From: Alphaproteobacteria bacterium
GTDB taxonomy: Bacteria > Pseudomonadota > Alphaproteobacteria > UBA828
DNA: 64,000 nt
Reading direction: 5' to 3'
Assembly (NCBI GenBank): GCA_022826665.1
Contig: JAJDUK010000063.1
Location: forward strand, 1 to 64,000
A model generated the notes under the pieces. It was not told the DNA's origin. It did no database searches and saw nothing but the letters and a program-made list of their open reading frames with translations. Each line of letters starts with the position of its first letter. Positions within the stretch are counted from its first letter, which is position 1. Of the stretch, positions 46,365 to 55,151 are shown one piece after another. A program made the position numbers and the translations under genes.

Positions 46365-47176
46365 TGCAATTGGTCGCCAATACTAGGATGTACGGGGCGG
46401 GAGATCAATGTCGGCGGCTCTGGAACGGCTTGCTAACGTATATTTCCGACAGTTCAGGGGTGCCTTTGGAAATTGTCGAACATGCTGCACCAGCGCCTAT
46501 AGAGGACTTGTGGAATCGACCCGACTTGGGACTGGTACAGATGTGCGGTTGGCCGTTCTGGCGATCGAGTCCGCGCCTCAATTTGGTCGCAGCCCCTATT
46601 CTCGATCATCCGTATTGCAAGGATCAGCCATTTTACTGGACCAACATGGTGGTGCGGCGCGACGAAATGGCCAAGCGTTTAGAGGGTGTATTCGGGCGTC
46701 GATTTGGTTGGACAATTGAGCATTCCCATTCGGGTTACAATGCACCGAGATGGATGTTACTTCCTCACTTCTTGAAATTGAGAAAACGCCTGTTCTCTCA
46801 GAGCCTTGGTCCATACAAGTCACCGATTGGAATAATTAGAGCGCTTCTTGACAATGAAATAGATGTTGGTCCTGTCGATGGATACTTCTATCTGCTACTC
46901 GAACGTCATCGTCCGGAGCTTGTGGCGAACTTGCGCACAATTGCAGTATCCGATCCAGCCCCCATACCGCCCTTTGTTGCATCGAGCGAGATTTCTGCTG
47001 GTGACCTTGAGAAGTTACGAAATTCGGTTGCTCGAGCTCACCTAGTGCCTGCCGCCAAGGAGAACATGGTCGATTTGGCGATAAGTAGGTTTGTCTTGCC
47101 GGAGGTGAGCTTCTACGAAGTGGCAGAGATATGGAGCCGGAAAGCGATCGAAAGTGGCTACGAGAAGCCAGCGTGA
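46364..47176 (+). CDS. PhnD-like substrate-binding protein without signal peptide
   Basis: A 270-residue protein. LGLVQMCGWPFWR, LDHPYCKDQPFYWTNMVV, FGWTIEHSHSGYNAPR and DNEIDVGPVDGYFYLLL fit the PF12974-type phosphate/phosphonate/transferrin-like binding fold. No N-terminal signal is present (MQLVANTRMYGAGD), so it may be cytoplasmic. Codon use is AT-leaning relative to its neighbours. It is translationally coupled to the GntR gene, suggesting a ligand-sensing partner for the regulator rather than a transport role. Confidence 0.75.
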   Translation: MQLVANTRMYGAGDQCRRLWNGLLTYISDSSGVPLEIVEHAAPAPIEDLWNRPDLGLVQMCGWPFWRSSPRLNLVAAPILDHPYCKDQPFYWTNMVVRRDEMAKRLEGVFGRRFGWTIEHSHSGYNAPRWMLLPHFLKLRKRLFSQSLGPYKSPIGIIRALLDNEIDVGPVDGYFYLLLERHRPELVANLRTIAVSDPAPIPPFVASSEISAGDLEKLRNSVARAHLVPAAKENMVDLAISRFVLPEVSFYEVAEIWSRKAIESGYEKPA

Positions 47177-47770
47177 GCGTTGACACGCGGTGACGTGGCC
47201 CGCTTTCAACGGCGGGCGTGCCTATGTGAGGCTCATCGTTTCGCGATAGCTTCGGAGCTGGAGCGTCAGCCGTGGGGTTCGGTCGCTGTGCCACTGCGTT
47301 GACGCCCTGCCTCTTGCCTCGCCAGCACACGACTGGCGGCAAGCCGAGAATTGGCAAGATGTCGAGCATGGTCCAGCGCGATCTCAGACAGCTCCCGATC
47401 GCGGGCACGGTGGCGGAGATCGGGTGAGCCATTGTAAGGGGAGGAATGCCAGAAGGGTCTTGGCTGGCAAAGATGCTCGCGCATCAGCCGCGCAAAGTGC
47501 CCGGATCGGCTTGTACGTTGCTGCTGCACGGTCATCATTGGCAGCAAACGTATGGTTCCGGATGGGAGCAATGCCTGAAGAAGGGCTCCGGTCGCGCCCC
47601 AAGGGTGCCAGGCTCCCTCTGATGCCTTCGCTAAGCAATCGACTTAGCCGTAAGCACTTAAGGTCAATCCCACGCCGAGAGCCAGAATGGCGTATAGACG
47701 CCAACTTGCCACCGTACCAGACCGCTGACGGCAGCTCTCGCCCCGACATCTTGCCAGCGACGATTCTCGC
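47177..47770. other. Spacer between PhnD-like gene and TRAP operon
   Basis: No supported gene. A 101-codon minus-strand frame (47266-47571) and its overlapping neighbours show no recognisable domain. Confidence 0.4.
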
Positions 47771-47835
47771 TTGACATCGTTGAGCACACTGGCCAAGCTT
47801 ATATATACCTGTATACTAGTACAGCTGTATACATA
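47771..47835 (+). promoter_or_regulatory. TRAP operon promoter region with paired CTGTATAC repeats
   Basis: TTGACA at 47771-47776 is a good -35 box. Two CTGTATAC copies (47809-47816 and 47825-47832) lie 16 bases apart and resemble GntR/HutC-type half sites. They sit 86-109 bases before the DctP ATG. A -10 at ideal spacing was not found, so the promoter assignment is tentative. Confidence 0.5.
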
Positions 47836-47917
47836 TCGCACATTGAACAACAGGGCGGCTCTTGCGGCAGGGTCACCGCTCGATGGGAGTGCCTGTCCAA
47901 CGAAATGGGAGGAACAA

Positions 47918-48952
47918 ATGAAAAGAGCAACTTTCGCTGCATTGACCTTGGGCGCTGCTCTGATCGCCAGCGCCACGATGCCATCGGCTGTTCTCGCCCA
48001 GGACGAGGTGATTTCATTGAGATGGGCGAGCTTCGTTTCGCCGAAGAGCACGAACAATGCGGTGGCTGTCCCGGCGTTTGCCGAGGCGATCGAGAAGGCC
48101 TCTGAGGGTACGCTCAAGATCGAACTCTACGCCGGTGGCACATTGGGCAAGGGTCCTGTTCAGCAACTTTCGATGGTCGAGAACGGCGTCGCTGACGTTG
48201 CCGAAGTCGTGGTCGCCTATTCGCCGGGCCGCTTTCCCGAGCTGTCGATCTTCGAACTTCCATTTCTTGTGAAGAACAATGTCGAGGCCGGCCTGGCGGC
48301 CTGGAAGCTCTACGAAAAGGGCCTGCTTTCGGATTTCGACGAATTGATGCTCGTCGGCATCATCATTTCCGGACCCTACGGCGTCTCAACCACCAAACCC
48401 ATCGCTTCGATCGAGGACTTGAGTGGACTCCGATTGCGAGCGGCGGGGCCGATTCAGAATGACATCGTGTCGCGGCTCGGTGCCGTCCCCGTAGGGAACA
48501 TTCCTGCTCCTTCGATTGCTCCAAATATCAGTCGCGGAGTGATCGATGGAACATTGATGTCTGCAAGCAACGTTTACACGTTTCGCATTGCCGATGCCGC
48601 ACAGCATCACAACTTCGACATGAAGCTCGGGTCGGTTGCCGTAATTTACCCGATGCGCCGCGATACCTACATGAATTTGCCACCTAAGGCGAAAGCCGCA
48701 TTCGACCGTTATTCCGGTGAATGGCTAACGCGCATACTCGGCGAGGGTCTCGATAGACAGCGCGACGGTGCGCTGGAGAAACTTGGGTCGGACGGTAGCC
48801 ATACAATTTACGAATGGAATGCGGAGGCCATCGCCGAGGCCCGGGAGTTGCTGGCGCCTATTGTCCAGGATTACGACAAGGCCAATGAGAAGGGCGTCAA
48901 CCTTTACAGGGAGGCTCTGGCCGCGATCGAGGAGGTGCGGGGCGCCCAGTGA
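47918..48952 (+). CDS. TRAP transporter substrate-binding protein (DctP family)
   Basis: About 344 residues. The signal peptide is MKRATFAALTLGAALIASATMPSAVLAQ. ISLRWASF, GTLKIELYAGGTLGKGPVQQLSMVENGVADVAEVV and IEDLSGLRLRAAGP are DctP-type blocks, although this protein has IQNDIV where many have an Arg-based carboxylate site. It captures a periplasmic, probably acidic, substrate. GGGAGGAAC precedes the ATG. It is the first gene of the operon. Confidence 0.9.
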   Translation: MKRATFAALTLGAALIASATMPSAVLAQDEVISLRWASFVSPKSTNNAVAVPAFAEAIEKASEGTLKIELYAGGTLGKGPVQQLSMVENGVADVAEVVVAYSPGRFPELSIFELPFLVKNNVEAGLAAWKLYEKGLLSDFDELMLVGIIISGPYGVSTTKPIASIEDLSGLRLRAAGPIQNDIVSRLGAVPVGNIPAPSIAPNISRGVIDGTLMSASNVYTFRIADAAQHHNFDMKLGSVAVIYPMRRDTYMNLPPKAKAAFDRYSGEWLTRILGEGLDRQRDGALEKLGSDGSHTIYEWNAEAIAEARELLAPIVQDYDKANEKGVNLYREALAAIEEVRGAQ

Positions 48953-49011
48953 TCCCTGCTTTTCGCAGCCCGGCGCCCTGACATAGATTGTGTGAGTCGG
49001 GGAATCGACGA

Positions 49012-49554
49012 GTGCGAATAAGTCGACTGATCGGGACCGCCGGAAGATACTCGGCGATCCTCGGGTTGATCTGCCTGCTCTCGATGTCCACCGCCATTCT
49101 TGCCGACGCGCTGACGCGAACGGTATTCAACGCGCCCATATATGGCCTGAGCGATCTTCTGGAAGTACTTACTCCAGTCATCGTCGCGTCCTGCATTCCG
49201 ATGACGCTCGCCACTAGCAAGAACATATCTATTCGCTTCGTGGGGCGCTCGCTGACGCTCAGGGCCGGGCAGCTGGTGGAACTATTCGGCCAGTCTATTG
49301 CCTTGCTTGTCATGGCCGGGATCGTCTGGGAAGTCGGGCGCTATACCTGGAAACTGGTCGAGCACGAGCAGTTTACCTGGCTCCTGCAAATTCCGGTATG
49401 GCCAAGCTGGATAGTTTCGACCGCGCTGCTGGCACTCTGCTTACCGGCCCAGGCTTTTGTTGTGGCCGGCGTGTTCAGCAACGTCAGGCATGGTAGACCC
49501 GTTGCGGGCTCCGTAGACTCAGACAAGTATGTCTTCGAGGAGAATCAACAATAG
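49012..49554 (+). CDS. TRAP transporter small permease (DctQ family)
   Basis: About 180 residues with four hydrophobic segments, the usual DctQ size. IYGLSDLLEVLTPVIVASCIP and LVMAGIVWEVGRYTWKL are typical. GTG at 49012, with GGGGA 8 bases upstream, was preferred over TTG at 48988. Its stop TAG overlaps the inferred ATA start of the large permease. Confidence 0.82.
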   Translation: MRISRLIGTAGRYSAILGLICLLSMSTAILADALTRTVFNAPIYGLSDLLEVLTPVIVASCIPMTLATSKNISIRFVGRSLTLRAGQLVELFGQSIALLVMAGIVWEVGRYTWKLVEHEQFTWLLQIPVWPSWIVSTALLALCLPAQAFVVAGVFSNVRHGRPVAGSVDSDKYVFEENQQ

Positions 49555-50858
49555 CGGACCCAATCACTATCGGTGTTTTGTCATTCCTGGGAATGCTCAC
49601 GCTGATCGCGGTTCATGTTCCCGTCGGGATAGCGATGGCGATAGCCGGCGTCGTCGGTTTCGGGATCATGACAGGAAACCCGCTCGCCGCAATTTCAATG
49701 TTCGGATCGGAAACGGCGAGCGCAATATCTAGTCCGCAGCTGATCGTCATTCCGATGTTCCTTCTCATGGGCTCTTTCGCAGGGGTATCGGGCCTAGCCA
49801 GCGACTTGTACCATCTTGCCAATTCACTGTTCGGGCATCGCCGTGGCGGCTTGGCGATGGCGACCGTCGCCGGTTGCGGCGGCTTCGGCGCCGCGTGCGG
49901 ATCGTCTATTGCGACGACGGCAACTATGGCGCGTATTGCGCTCCCGGAGATGGAGCGGCGGGGGTATGCGCAAAGCCTGGGGGCAGGCTCAATCGCCGCC
50001 GGCGGCACCCTGGGATCATTGATCCCGCCCTCGTCGATCATGCTGATCTATGCGTTCCTGACTGAGCAATTCGTCGTCACTCTATTCATTGCCGGGGTCA
50101 TGCCCGGTCTTCTAACGATAGCGATCTACTTCGTTGCCATTCGACTCGTCGTGGCGCGTAACCCGTCACTAGCACCGGCTGGCCCCAGGCAGACATGGGC
50201 GCAGACCATCAGAACCGCGGCAAAGAGTTGGGGCATCGTCTCGATCATTCTCATCATGACTGTCGGGCTCTATGGCGGAGTATTCACGGTTATCGAAGCG
50301 GCGGCTGCGGGAACGCTCATTTCCTTCATGTTTGCCGTCGCCCGGGGAAAACTGAACCGAGACTCATTCTTTGGAGCGATCGGCGAGACGGCAGGAAATG
50401 TTGGGCTTCTGTACACGATTATCATCGGGGCCCACATCTTTTCCAACCTCATCACTATCACCAGAATGCCCGCAGCACTGGTGGATTGGGTTGTCGGTCT
50501 CGGCCTGCCGGCCCTTGCGATAATATTCGTGCTCGCTGTGATCTACATCGTCCTTGGCGCCATTTTCGATTCTGTTGCCGCCATGGTCATAACGCTCCCC
50601 TTCGTGTTTCCGCTGGTGACCGACGGGCTGGGCTACGATCCGATCTGGTGGGGCATCGTGATGATCATGGTGATCGAGATTGGCATGATTACACCCCCGA
50701 TCGGCATCAATGTCTTCGTCATGCACGGTGTCAGACGCGACATCCCGCTCGGTACGATATTTCGCGGGATCGTCTCGTTCCTGTGTGCCGACTTTGTCAG
50801 GCTCACGCTCGTCATCCTGTTCCCGGCCATCGCACTCTGGTTGCCGCGGACCATGTGA
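49551..50858 (+). CDS. TRAP transporter large permease (DctM family)
   Basis: About 435 residues with many transmembrane helices. The family N-terminus DPITIGVLSFLGMLTLI is encoded from 49557. GSSIATTATMARIALPEMERRGY, GSLIPPSSIMLIYAFLTEQ and MITPPIGINVFV are DctM hallmarks. No ATG, GTG or TTG precedes the conserved N-terminus in this frame, but ATA at 49551 does, overlapping the DctQ stop (ATAG) with GAGGAG upstream. TTG at 49578 would delete about nine conserved residues. Confidence 0.85.
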   Translation: MADPITIGVLSFLGMLTLIAVHVPVGIAMAIAGVVGFGIMTGNPLAAISMFGSETASAISSPQLIVIPMFLLMGSFAGVSGLASDLYHLANSLFGHRRGGLAMATVAGCGGFGAACGSSIATTATMARIALPEMERRGYAQSLGAGSIAAGGTLGSLIPPSSIMLIYAFLTEQFVVTLFIAGVMPGLLTIAIYFVAIRLVVARNPSLAPAGPRQTWAQTIRTAAKSWGIVSIILIMTVGLYGGVFTVIEAAAAGTLISFMFAVARGKLNRDSFFGAIGETAGNVGLLYTIIIGAHIFSNLITITRMPAALVDWVVGLGLPALAIIFVLAVIYIVLGAIFDSVAAMVITLPFVFPLVTDGLGYDPIWWGIVMIMVIEIGMITPPIGINVFVMHGVRRDIPLGTIFRGIVSFLCADFVRLTLVILFPAIALWLPRTM

Positions 50859-50870
50859 GGAGCGCAACAT

Positions 50871-51770
50871 ATGGACTATAGGACATTCCTGAGATCCATG
50901 TCCGGGGCCGACCGCAAGGCGTTAGGCAAGAAAGAAAACGGCCCGGGTTTGCGCCACCTTGCTCTATACACGCTGCTGCTGCTCCTATTTGCAGTCCCAA
51001 TTGCCCTTGGAGTTCCGGGATGGCCATTGCTGATGATCCCCCTTGGGATCTTGCTGGCCTTTCTTTTCAATCTTGAGCATGAGTGCACGCACACGACAGC
51101 ATTCAAGACGAAATGGGTCAACGAATGGAGTGGCCGCATCGCCGGCCTCCTTATTTTACAACCTTTTTATTGGTTCAGATACTTCCACTTTGCCCATCAC
51201 CGGTTCACGAACGATCCGGAGCGCGATCCGGAACTGATCGGTAAACCCAAACCGAAGACCGCGATGCAATACATTGTTTTCGTGCTAGGTCCTTTCTACT
51301 GGAAAAATAAGTTGTTGCTCTTGTTCTCGAATGCGCGTGCTAAGGTCTTTGACGATTTTGTTCCCGAGAATGCGCGGCATCGGCTGCGAACCGAAGCGCG
51401 GGTCTCAATTGCAATTTATGCGGCGGTCCTGATATTCTCTGTTACGGTGTCACCTGTGCTGGTGTGGGTCTGGTTGGTTCCGCTGGTTATCGGATTCCCG
51501 TTTCTTCGGCTCTATCACTTGGCCGAACACGGTCTGTGCCCGTCCGTAAGTGACATGTTCGAGAACTCGCGTACGGTCTTCACTAATCTTATCATTCGTT
51601 TTGTCACTTGGAATATGCCGTATCACATCGAGCACCATACGCTCCCGATGGTGCCGTTTTTCCGGCTGCCCGTTCTGCATCGATTAGTGAAAGATCATCT
51701 CAAACAAACCAGCGATGGCTATGCAAGATTTACCGTCCATTATGCAAGTCAGCTGACGCTCGGAAGATGA
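50871..51770 (+). CDS. Membrane fatty-acid desaturase
   Basis: A 299-residue integral membrane enzyme. Three histidine boxes are complete: HECTH near residue 69, HFAHH near 104 and HIEHH near 252, which bind the di-iron centre of desaturases. Hydrophobic helices precede and separate them. It would insert a double bond into a lipid acyl chain, or hydroxylate one. It lies 12 bases after the large TRAP permease gene, so it is probably co-transcribed, which is an unusual partner for a TRAP transporter. Confidence 0.9.
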   Translation: MDYRTFLRSMSGADRKALGKKENGPGLRHLALYTLLLLLFAVPIALGVPGWPLLMIPLGILLAFLFNLEHECTHTTAFKTKWVNEWSGRIAGLLILQPFYWFRYFHFAHHRFTNDPERDPELIGKPKPKTAMQYIVFVLGPFYWKNKLLLLFSNARAKVFDDFVPENARHRLRTEARVSIAIYAAVLIFSVTVSPVLVWVWLVPLVIGFPFLRLYHLAEHGLCPSVSDMFENSRTVFTNLIIRFVTWNMPYHIEHHTLPMVPFFRLPVLHRLVKDHLKQTSDGYARFTVHYASQLTLGR

Positions 51771-51920
51771 CGGATTGCGGCGGCAAATTCATTTCTATGG
51801 ATTCGATGCTGCGGCGGTTGAATTCCGCATCGCAAATTCTATCGTCGCTCATTCGTTGAAGAATATGTGTCATAGAACTATCATTAGTGTGCGAAGCGCC
51901 AATGCGACGAGAATAGATCG

Positions 51921-53666
51921 GTGAGCGAGAAGCTTTCGAAAACGAGGATTCCGAAAGTCTCACGGAAGTACGATTTTGCACTCGGGGCCCGGAAGAGAGA
52001 GGTCGCGACCACATCAGTCGAGGCCCAGGCTTGGTTCGATTACGGCCTGAACTGGATTTACGCATACAACCATGAAGAGGCTGTGCCCTGTTTTCGTGCG
52101 GCCCTCGAACACGACCCGGATTGCGCGATGGCCTGGTGGGGCATCGCCTACGCAGCAGGGCCCTTCTACAACCGGCCCTGGATCCGCTATAGCGAACGGG
52201 AAATTGCCGAGACGCTGTCCCTGTGCCATGACGCAGCCAGGGAGGCGCGCCGGGCATTCGACCGGGCGGGTAACGGCAGGCCCGAGGAACGCGCGATCAT
52301 CGAGGCGATTTCGGCTCGCTACCGATCGCGGAACGAGACCAGCCATCCTGTTCTCGACCGATGGCACCGAGAGTTCACGGCCGAGATGCGGAAAGTGTAC
52401 GCCGCTTTCCCGCACGATCCGGATATCGCCGCGCTGTTTGCGGAAGCGGCCATAACGTGCACGCCACGGCAATTGTGGGATCTCAAGACCGGTAAACCGA
52501 ATCCGGACTCCCTGACGAAGGAAGTAACTCACGTTCTGGAAAAAGCAATCGAAGAAATCGAAGAAACCGGAACCCGTCATCCGGGTATCCTTCATATGTA
52601 TATCCATCTAATGGAGATGTCTCCATTTCCGGAGCGGGCCCTGCGCGCCGCAGATATGCTGCGTGGGCTCATGCCGGATGCAGGCCATATCGAGCATATG
52701 TCGGCGCATATTGACATTCTGTGCGGCGACTATGCACGGGCTGTCGAGCAGAATCAGCGCGCCGTCCGGGCCGACGACAAGTACCTGGCCTATGCAGGCC
52801 CGGCCAATTTCTATACGACGGCGCGGTGCCACGACCTTCATCTTCTCATGTACGCCGCCATGTTCCTCGGCCGATACGAAACGGCAATCGCCGCCGCCGA
52901 CCGGATAATCGCAACGGCAACACCGGAGATTGTCGCCTCCAGCTATCCGTTCATGGCCGGCATCCTGGACGGTTACTCCGCCATGCGTACCCATGTTTAT
53001 GTCCGCTTCGGAAAGTGGCATGAACTGATCGAAGACCGGGTTCCGGAAACCGCCGACCGAACGCCGATGCGGGTCGCGATGCACCGCTACGGCAAGGGCG
53101 TGGCTCATGCGGCTCTCGGTGAGATCGAAAGTGCGGAAGCTGAGAGAGAGAAATTCGAACAAAGTTTCGAGACCATTCCCGAAGACACCATTTTCCTGAG
53201 CAATACCGTTCGAGACATCCTGTTGGTCGGCAAAGCGATGCTGGAAGGAGAGCTGAAATACCGCAAGAAGAACTACGAGGCGGCGTTCGATGCATTGCGC
53301 TTGGCGGTGGAGCGCGACGACAACCTAAATTTCACGGAACCCTGGGCCTGGATGCATCCGCCGCGGCACGCACTGGGCGCACTGCTGGTCCAGCAGGGTC
53401 GCTTCGGAGAGGCCGAGGCGGTCTACAGAACGGACCTTGGACACACCGGCGAAATTGCCCGATGCAGCCAGCATCCGGATAATGTGTGGGCCCTTCGCGG
53501 GCTATTGGAGTGCGTGAATAGAAGGGGTGCCTCAAATGAGGCTCGGCTGCTCGATCAGAAGCTGAAGGTCGCCTTGGCACGAACGGATCTTCCAATACTG
53601 GCGTCCTGCTTCTGCCGAACGCAGCTCGGCACGGGCGAAACAGACTCCATCGGTAGCACAAACTGA
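51921..53666 (+). CDS. TPR-repeat protein
   Basis: A 581-residue soluble protein starting with GTG at 51921. AQAWFDYGLNWIYAYNHEEAVPCFRAALEHDPDCAMAWWGIAYA is a tetratricopeptide block, and further helical repeats run to the C-terminus (RFGEAEAVYRTDL). No signal peptide or membrane helix is seen. Such proteins scaffold other proteins. It lies 150 bases after the desaturase gene and may assist it. The function is unknown. Confidence 0.8.
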   Translation: MSEKLSKTRIPKVSRKYDFALGARKREVATTSVEAQAWFDYGLNWIYAYNHEEAVPCFRAALEHDPDCAMAWWGIAYAAGPFYNRPWIRYSEREIAETLSLCHDAAREARRAFDRAGNGRPEERAIIEAISARYRSRNETSHPVLDRWHREFTAEMRKVYAAFPHDPDIAALFAEAAITCTPRQLWDLKTGKPNPDSLTKEVTHVLEKAIEEIEETGTRHPGILHMYIHLMEMSPFPERALRAADMLRGLMPDAGHIEHMSAHIDILCGDYARAVEQNQRAVRADDKYLAYAGPANFYTTARCHDLHLLMYAAMFLGRYETAIAAADRIIATATPEIVASSYPFMAGILDGYSAMRTHVYVRFGKWHELIEDRVPETADRTPMRVAMHRYGKGVAHAALGEIESAEAEREKFEQSFETIPEDTIFLSNTVRDILLVGKAMLEGELKYRKKNYEAAFDALRLAVERDDNLNFTEPWAWMHPPRHALGALLVQQGRFGEAEAVYRTDLGHTGEIARCSQHPDNVWALRGLLECVNRRGASNEARLLDQKLKVALARTDLPILASCFCRTQLGTGETDSIGSTN

Positions 53667-54530
53667 GACCGGAAAAGATGAGAGGCAATTGCCACTTCGC
53701 CACTAAATGCGGCGAACTCGCCATGCATCATCGAACACCGTAGGAGCGCCATGAAGATCGCCTCTTGTCGCTCGTTCCGGGCAATCGCCAAGTGCCTCAA
53801 CCGGTACACATTTGGAAGGATACAAGCCATGGCCTTCGACCTCCCCTCGGCACCGCCTATCCCCCACCTAGCTTGGCCGAGAGGTTGTCAATCCACCAAC
53901 ATTCCAACTGGACCAGTGTGATTTTACTTGACCGAATTTCTGGCGACATCTGTCCGTGATTTAAACGAAGGTGTTGCTAAGCCTCCACCTGTGCGTCGCG
54001 CCGGCTCGGTCACGGGAGTAACGGGGGCTTGTGTCTGCGACGGCTCGGGCGTGAACTGACTCCAGGTGGGGTGAAGAAGCGGTTTACGCACTGACGTGCT
54101 GTAGCGGCACACGCTGTTAAGCTTGGCCCGAACCATTTTGTCGGCTCCGGTCACTGATGGCGCGGGTTTCCTGTGACCTCGTTCAAGAGAATGGGACTTC
54201 GAACATGGTTCCTCCCCGCTCGCGACGGAGAGGAAAGGCGGGAGGCTGTTCCATGGCGCGCAAGTCTCGAAGAAACCTGCGCCTCTTGGCCAGCCCCGAG
54301 GCGAGCCCTGCGCGCAGGATGGTCTTGCCGGAGCCGCAAGCGGAGCTTTCGGCCGTGGACACCAGCATGATCGTCGCTGGCATTGTCTCTGCTCGGGCTA
54401 TCGGGCTTCGGTGGCGCGCTTCCGGACGTGTTCCTGGCTCTTGATGAAACCCGGCGCGAGACCCCGAATGCTCGTGCGCCGGGGTGCCGCCTCGCGCTTC
54501 CGGCGAGCGCCTGCCGCCGGACGCATCCTG
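53667..54530. other. Decayed region between TPR gene and haem-protein operon
   Basis: Frames here are short. A minus-strand stretch at 54183-54383 (ATIMLVSTAE, GSGKTILRAGLASGLAKRRR) recalls a P-loop protein but is too short to name. Nothing else is supported. Confidence 0.4.
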
Positions 54531-55103
54531 TCAGTCTATCAGAATGCGGATGACGACGCCGCCCATCACATCGCCGACCTCGATGTCGCGGCGCGGGGAA
54601 TCCTTGTGATCGTTGTGGCAGAGCGCGCAGGCTTCGGCGACGGCGTAATCGGGATAGACAGCGGTGAAGTACTCTTCCCCGCCAAGCTCCTCTTCGCCGT
54701 AGAAATTCTCCCCTGGGTTGTCCACGACGAATTCCAGGCCTTCCCTCTCCAAGTCCGTGCCAGGACCGTTCTTCTTGTTGATCGGATCGAGCGAGAGCAG
54801 CGCGTAGGAGAAGTCCTCGGTCTCATCCATCGCCGCCTCGGCACCGAAGCGGAACATCTGAGCCGGCAGCGGCAATGCCAGGTCGTCCCGGAAGTGTTCG
54901 GACGCAGTGATAACCTTGTCGTCGACCGTGAGGCGTTGGATCACCATCTTCGTGTAGACTTCACGGTCTGCGGACATCACCGTGTACAGCATATCCGCGA
55001 CCTGCTCGTAAGAAACGTCGTCCGCTGCTGCGGTTGCCGCCGTCACCGTTGTCGCCGCGCCAACCGCCAGCGCCGCGGCGACCAGGCTTGATTTTCTCGT
55101 CAT
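54531..55103 (-). CDS. Exported single-haem protein (DUF3365/Tll0287-like)
   Basis: A 190-residue exported protein with signal MTRKSSLVAAALAVGAATTVTA. EACALCHNDHKDSPRRDIEVGD carries one CxxCH haem site near the C-terminus, and GDVMGGVVIRI follows as in DUF3365 haem-sensor domains. It is the third gene after the GPP34 fusion and the 11-haem cytochrome. It could relay electrons or sense redox state in the periplasm. Confidence 0.85.
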   Translation of the reverse strand: MTRKSSLVAAALAVGAATTVTAATAAADDVSYEQVADMLYTVMSADREVYTKMVIQRLTVDDKVITASEHFRDDLALPLPAQMFRFGAEAAMDETEDFSYALLSLDPINKKNGPGTDLEREGLEFVVDNPGENFYGEEELGGEEYFTAVYPDYAVAEACALCHNDHKDSPRRDIEVGDVMGGVVIRILID

Positions 55104-55151
55104 GACGCTTCTCCTGTCCTCTCAGGTTTCAGTCGGCACGCGGCTGGGCGC

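Noticed and set aside
47266-47571. 101-codon minus-strand frame
   Set aside because: No ribosome site or domain; overlapping frames are equally open.
54183-54383. P-loop-like GSGKTILRAGLASG frame on the minus strand
   Set aside because: Too short and without other ATPase motifs to call a gene.
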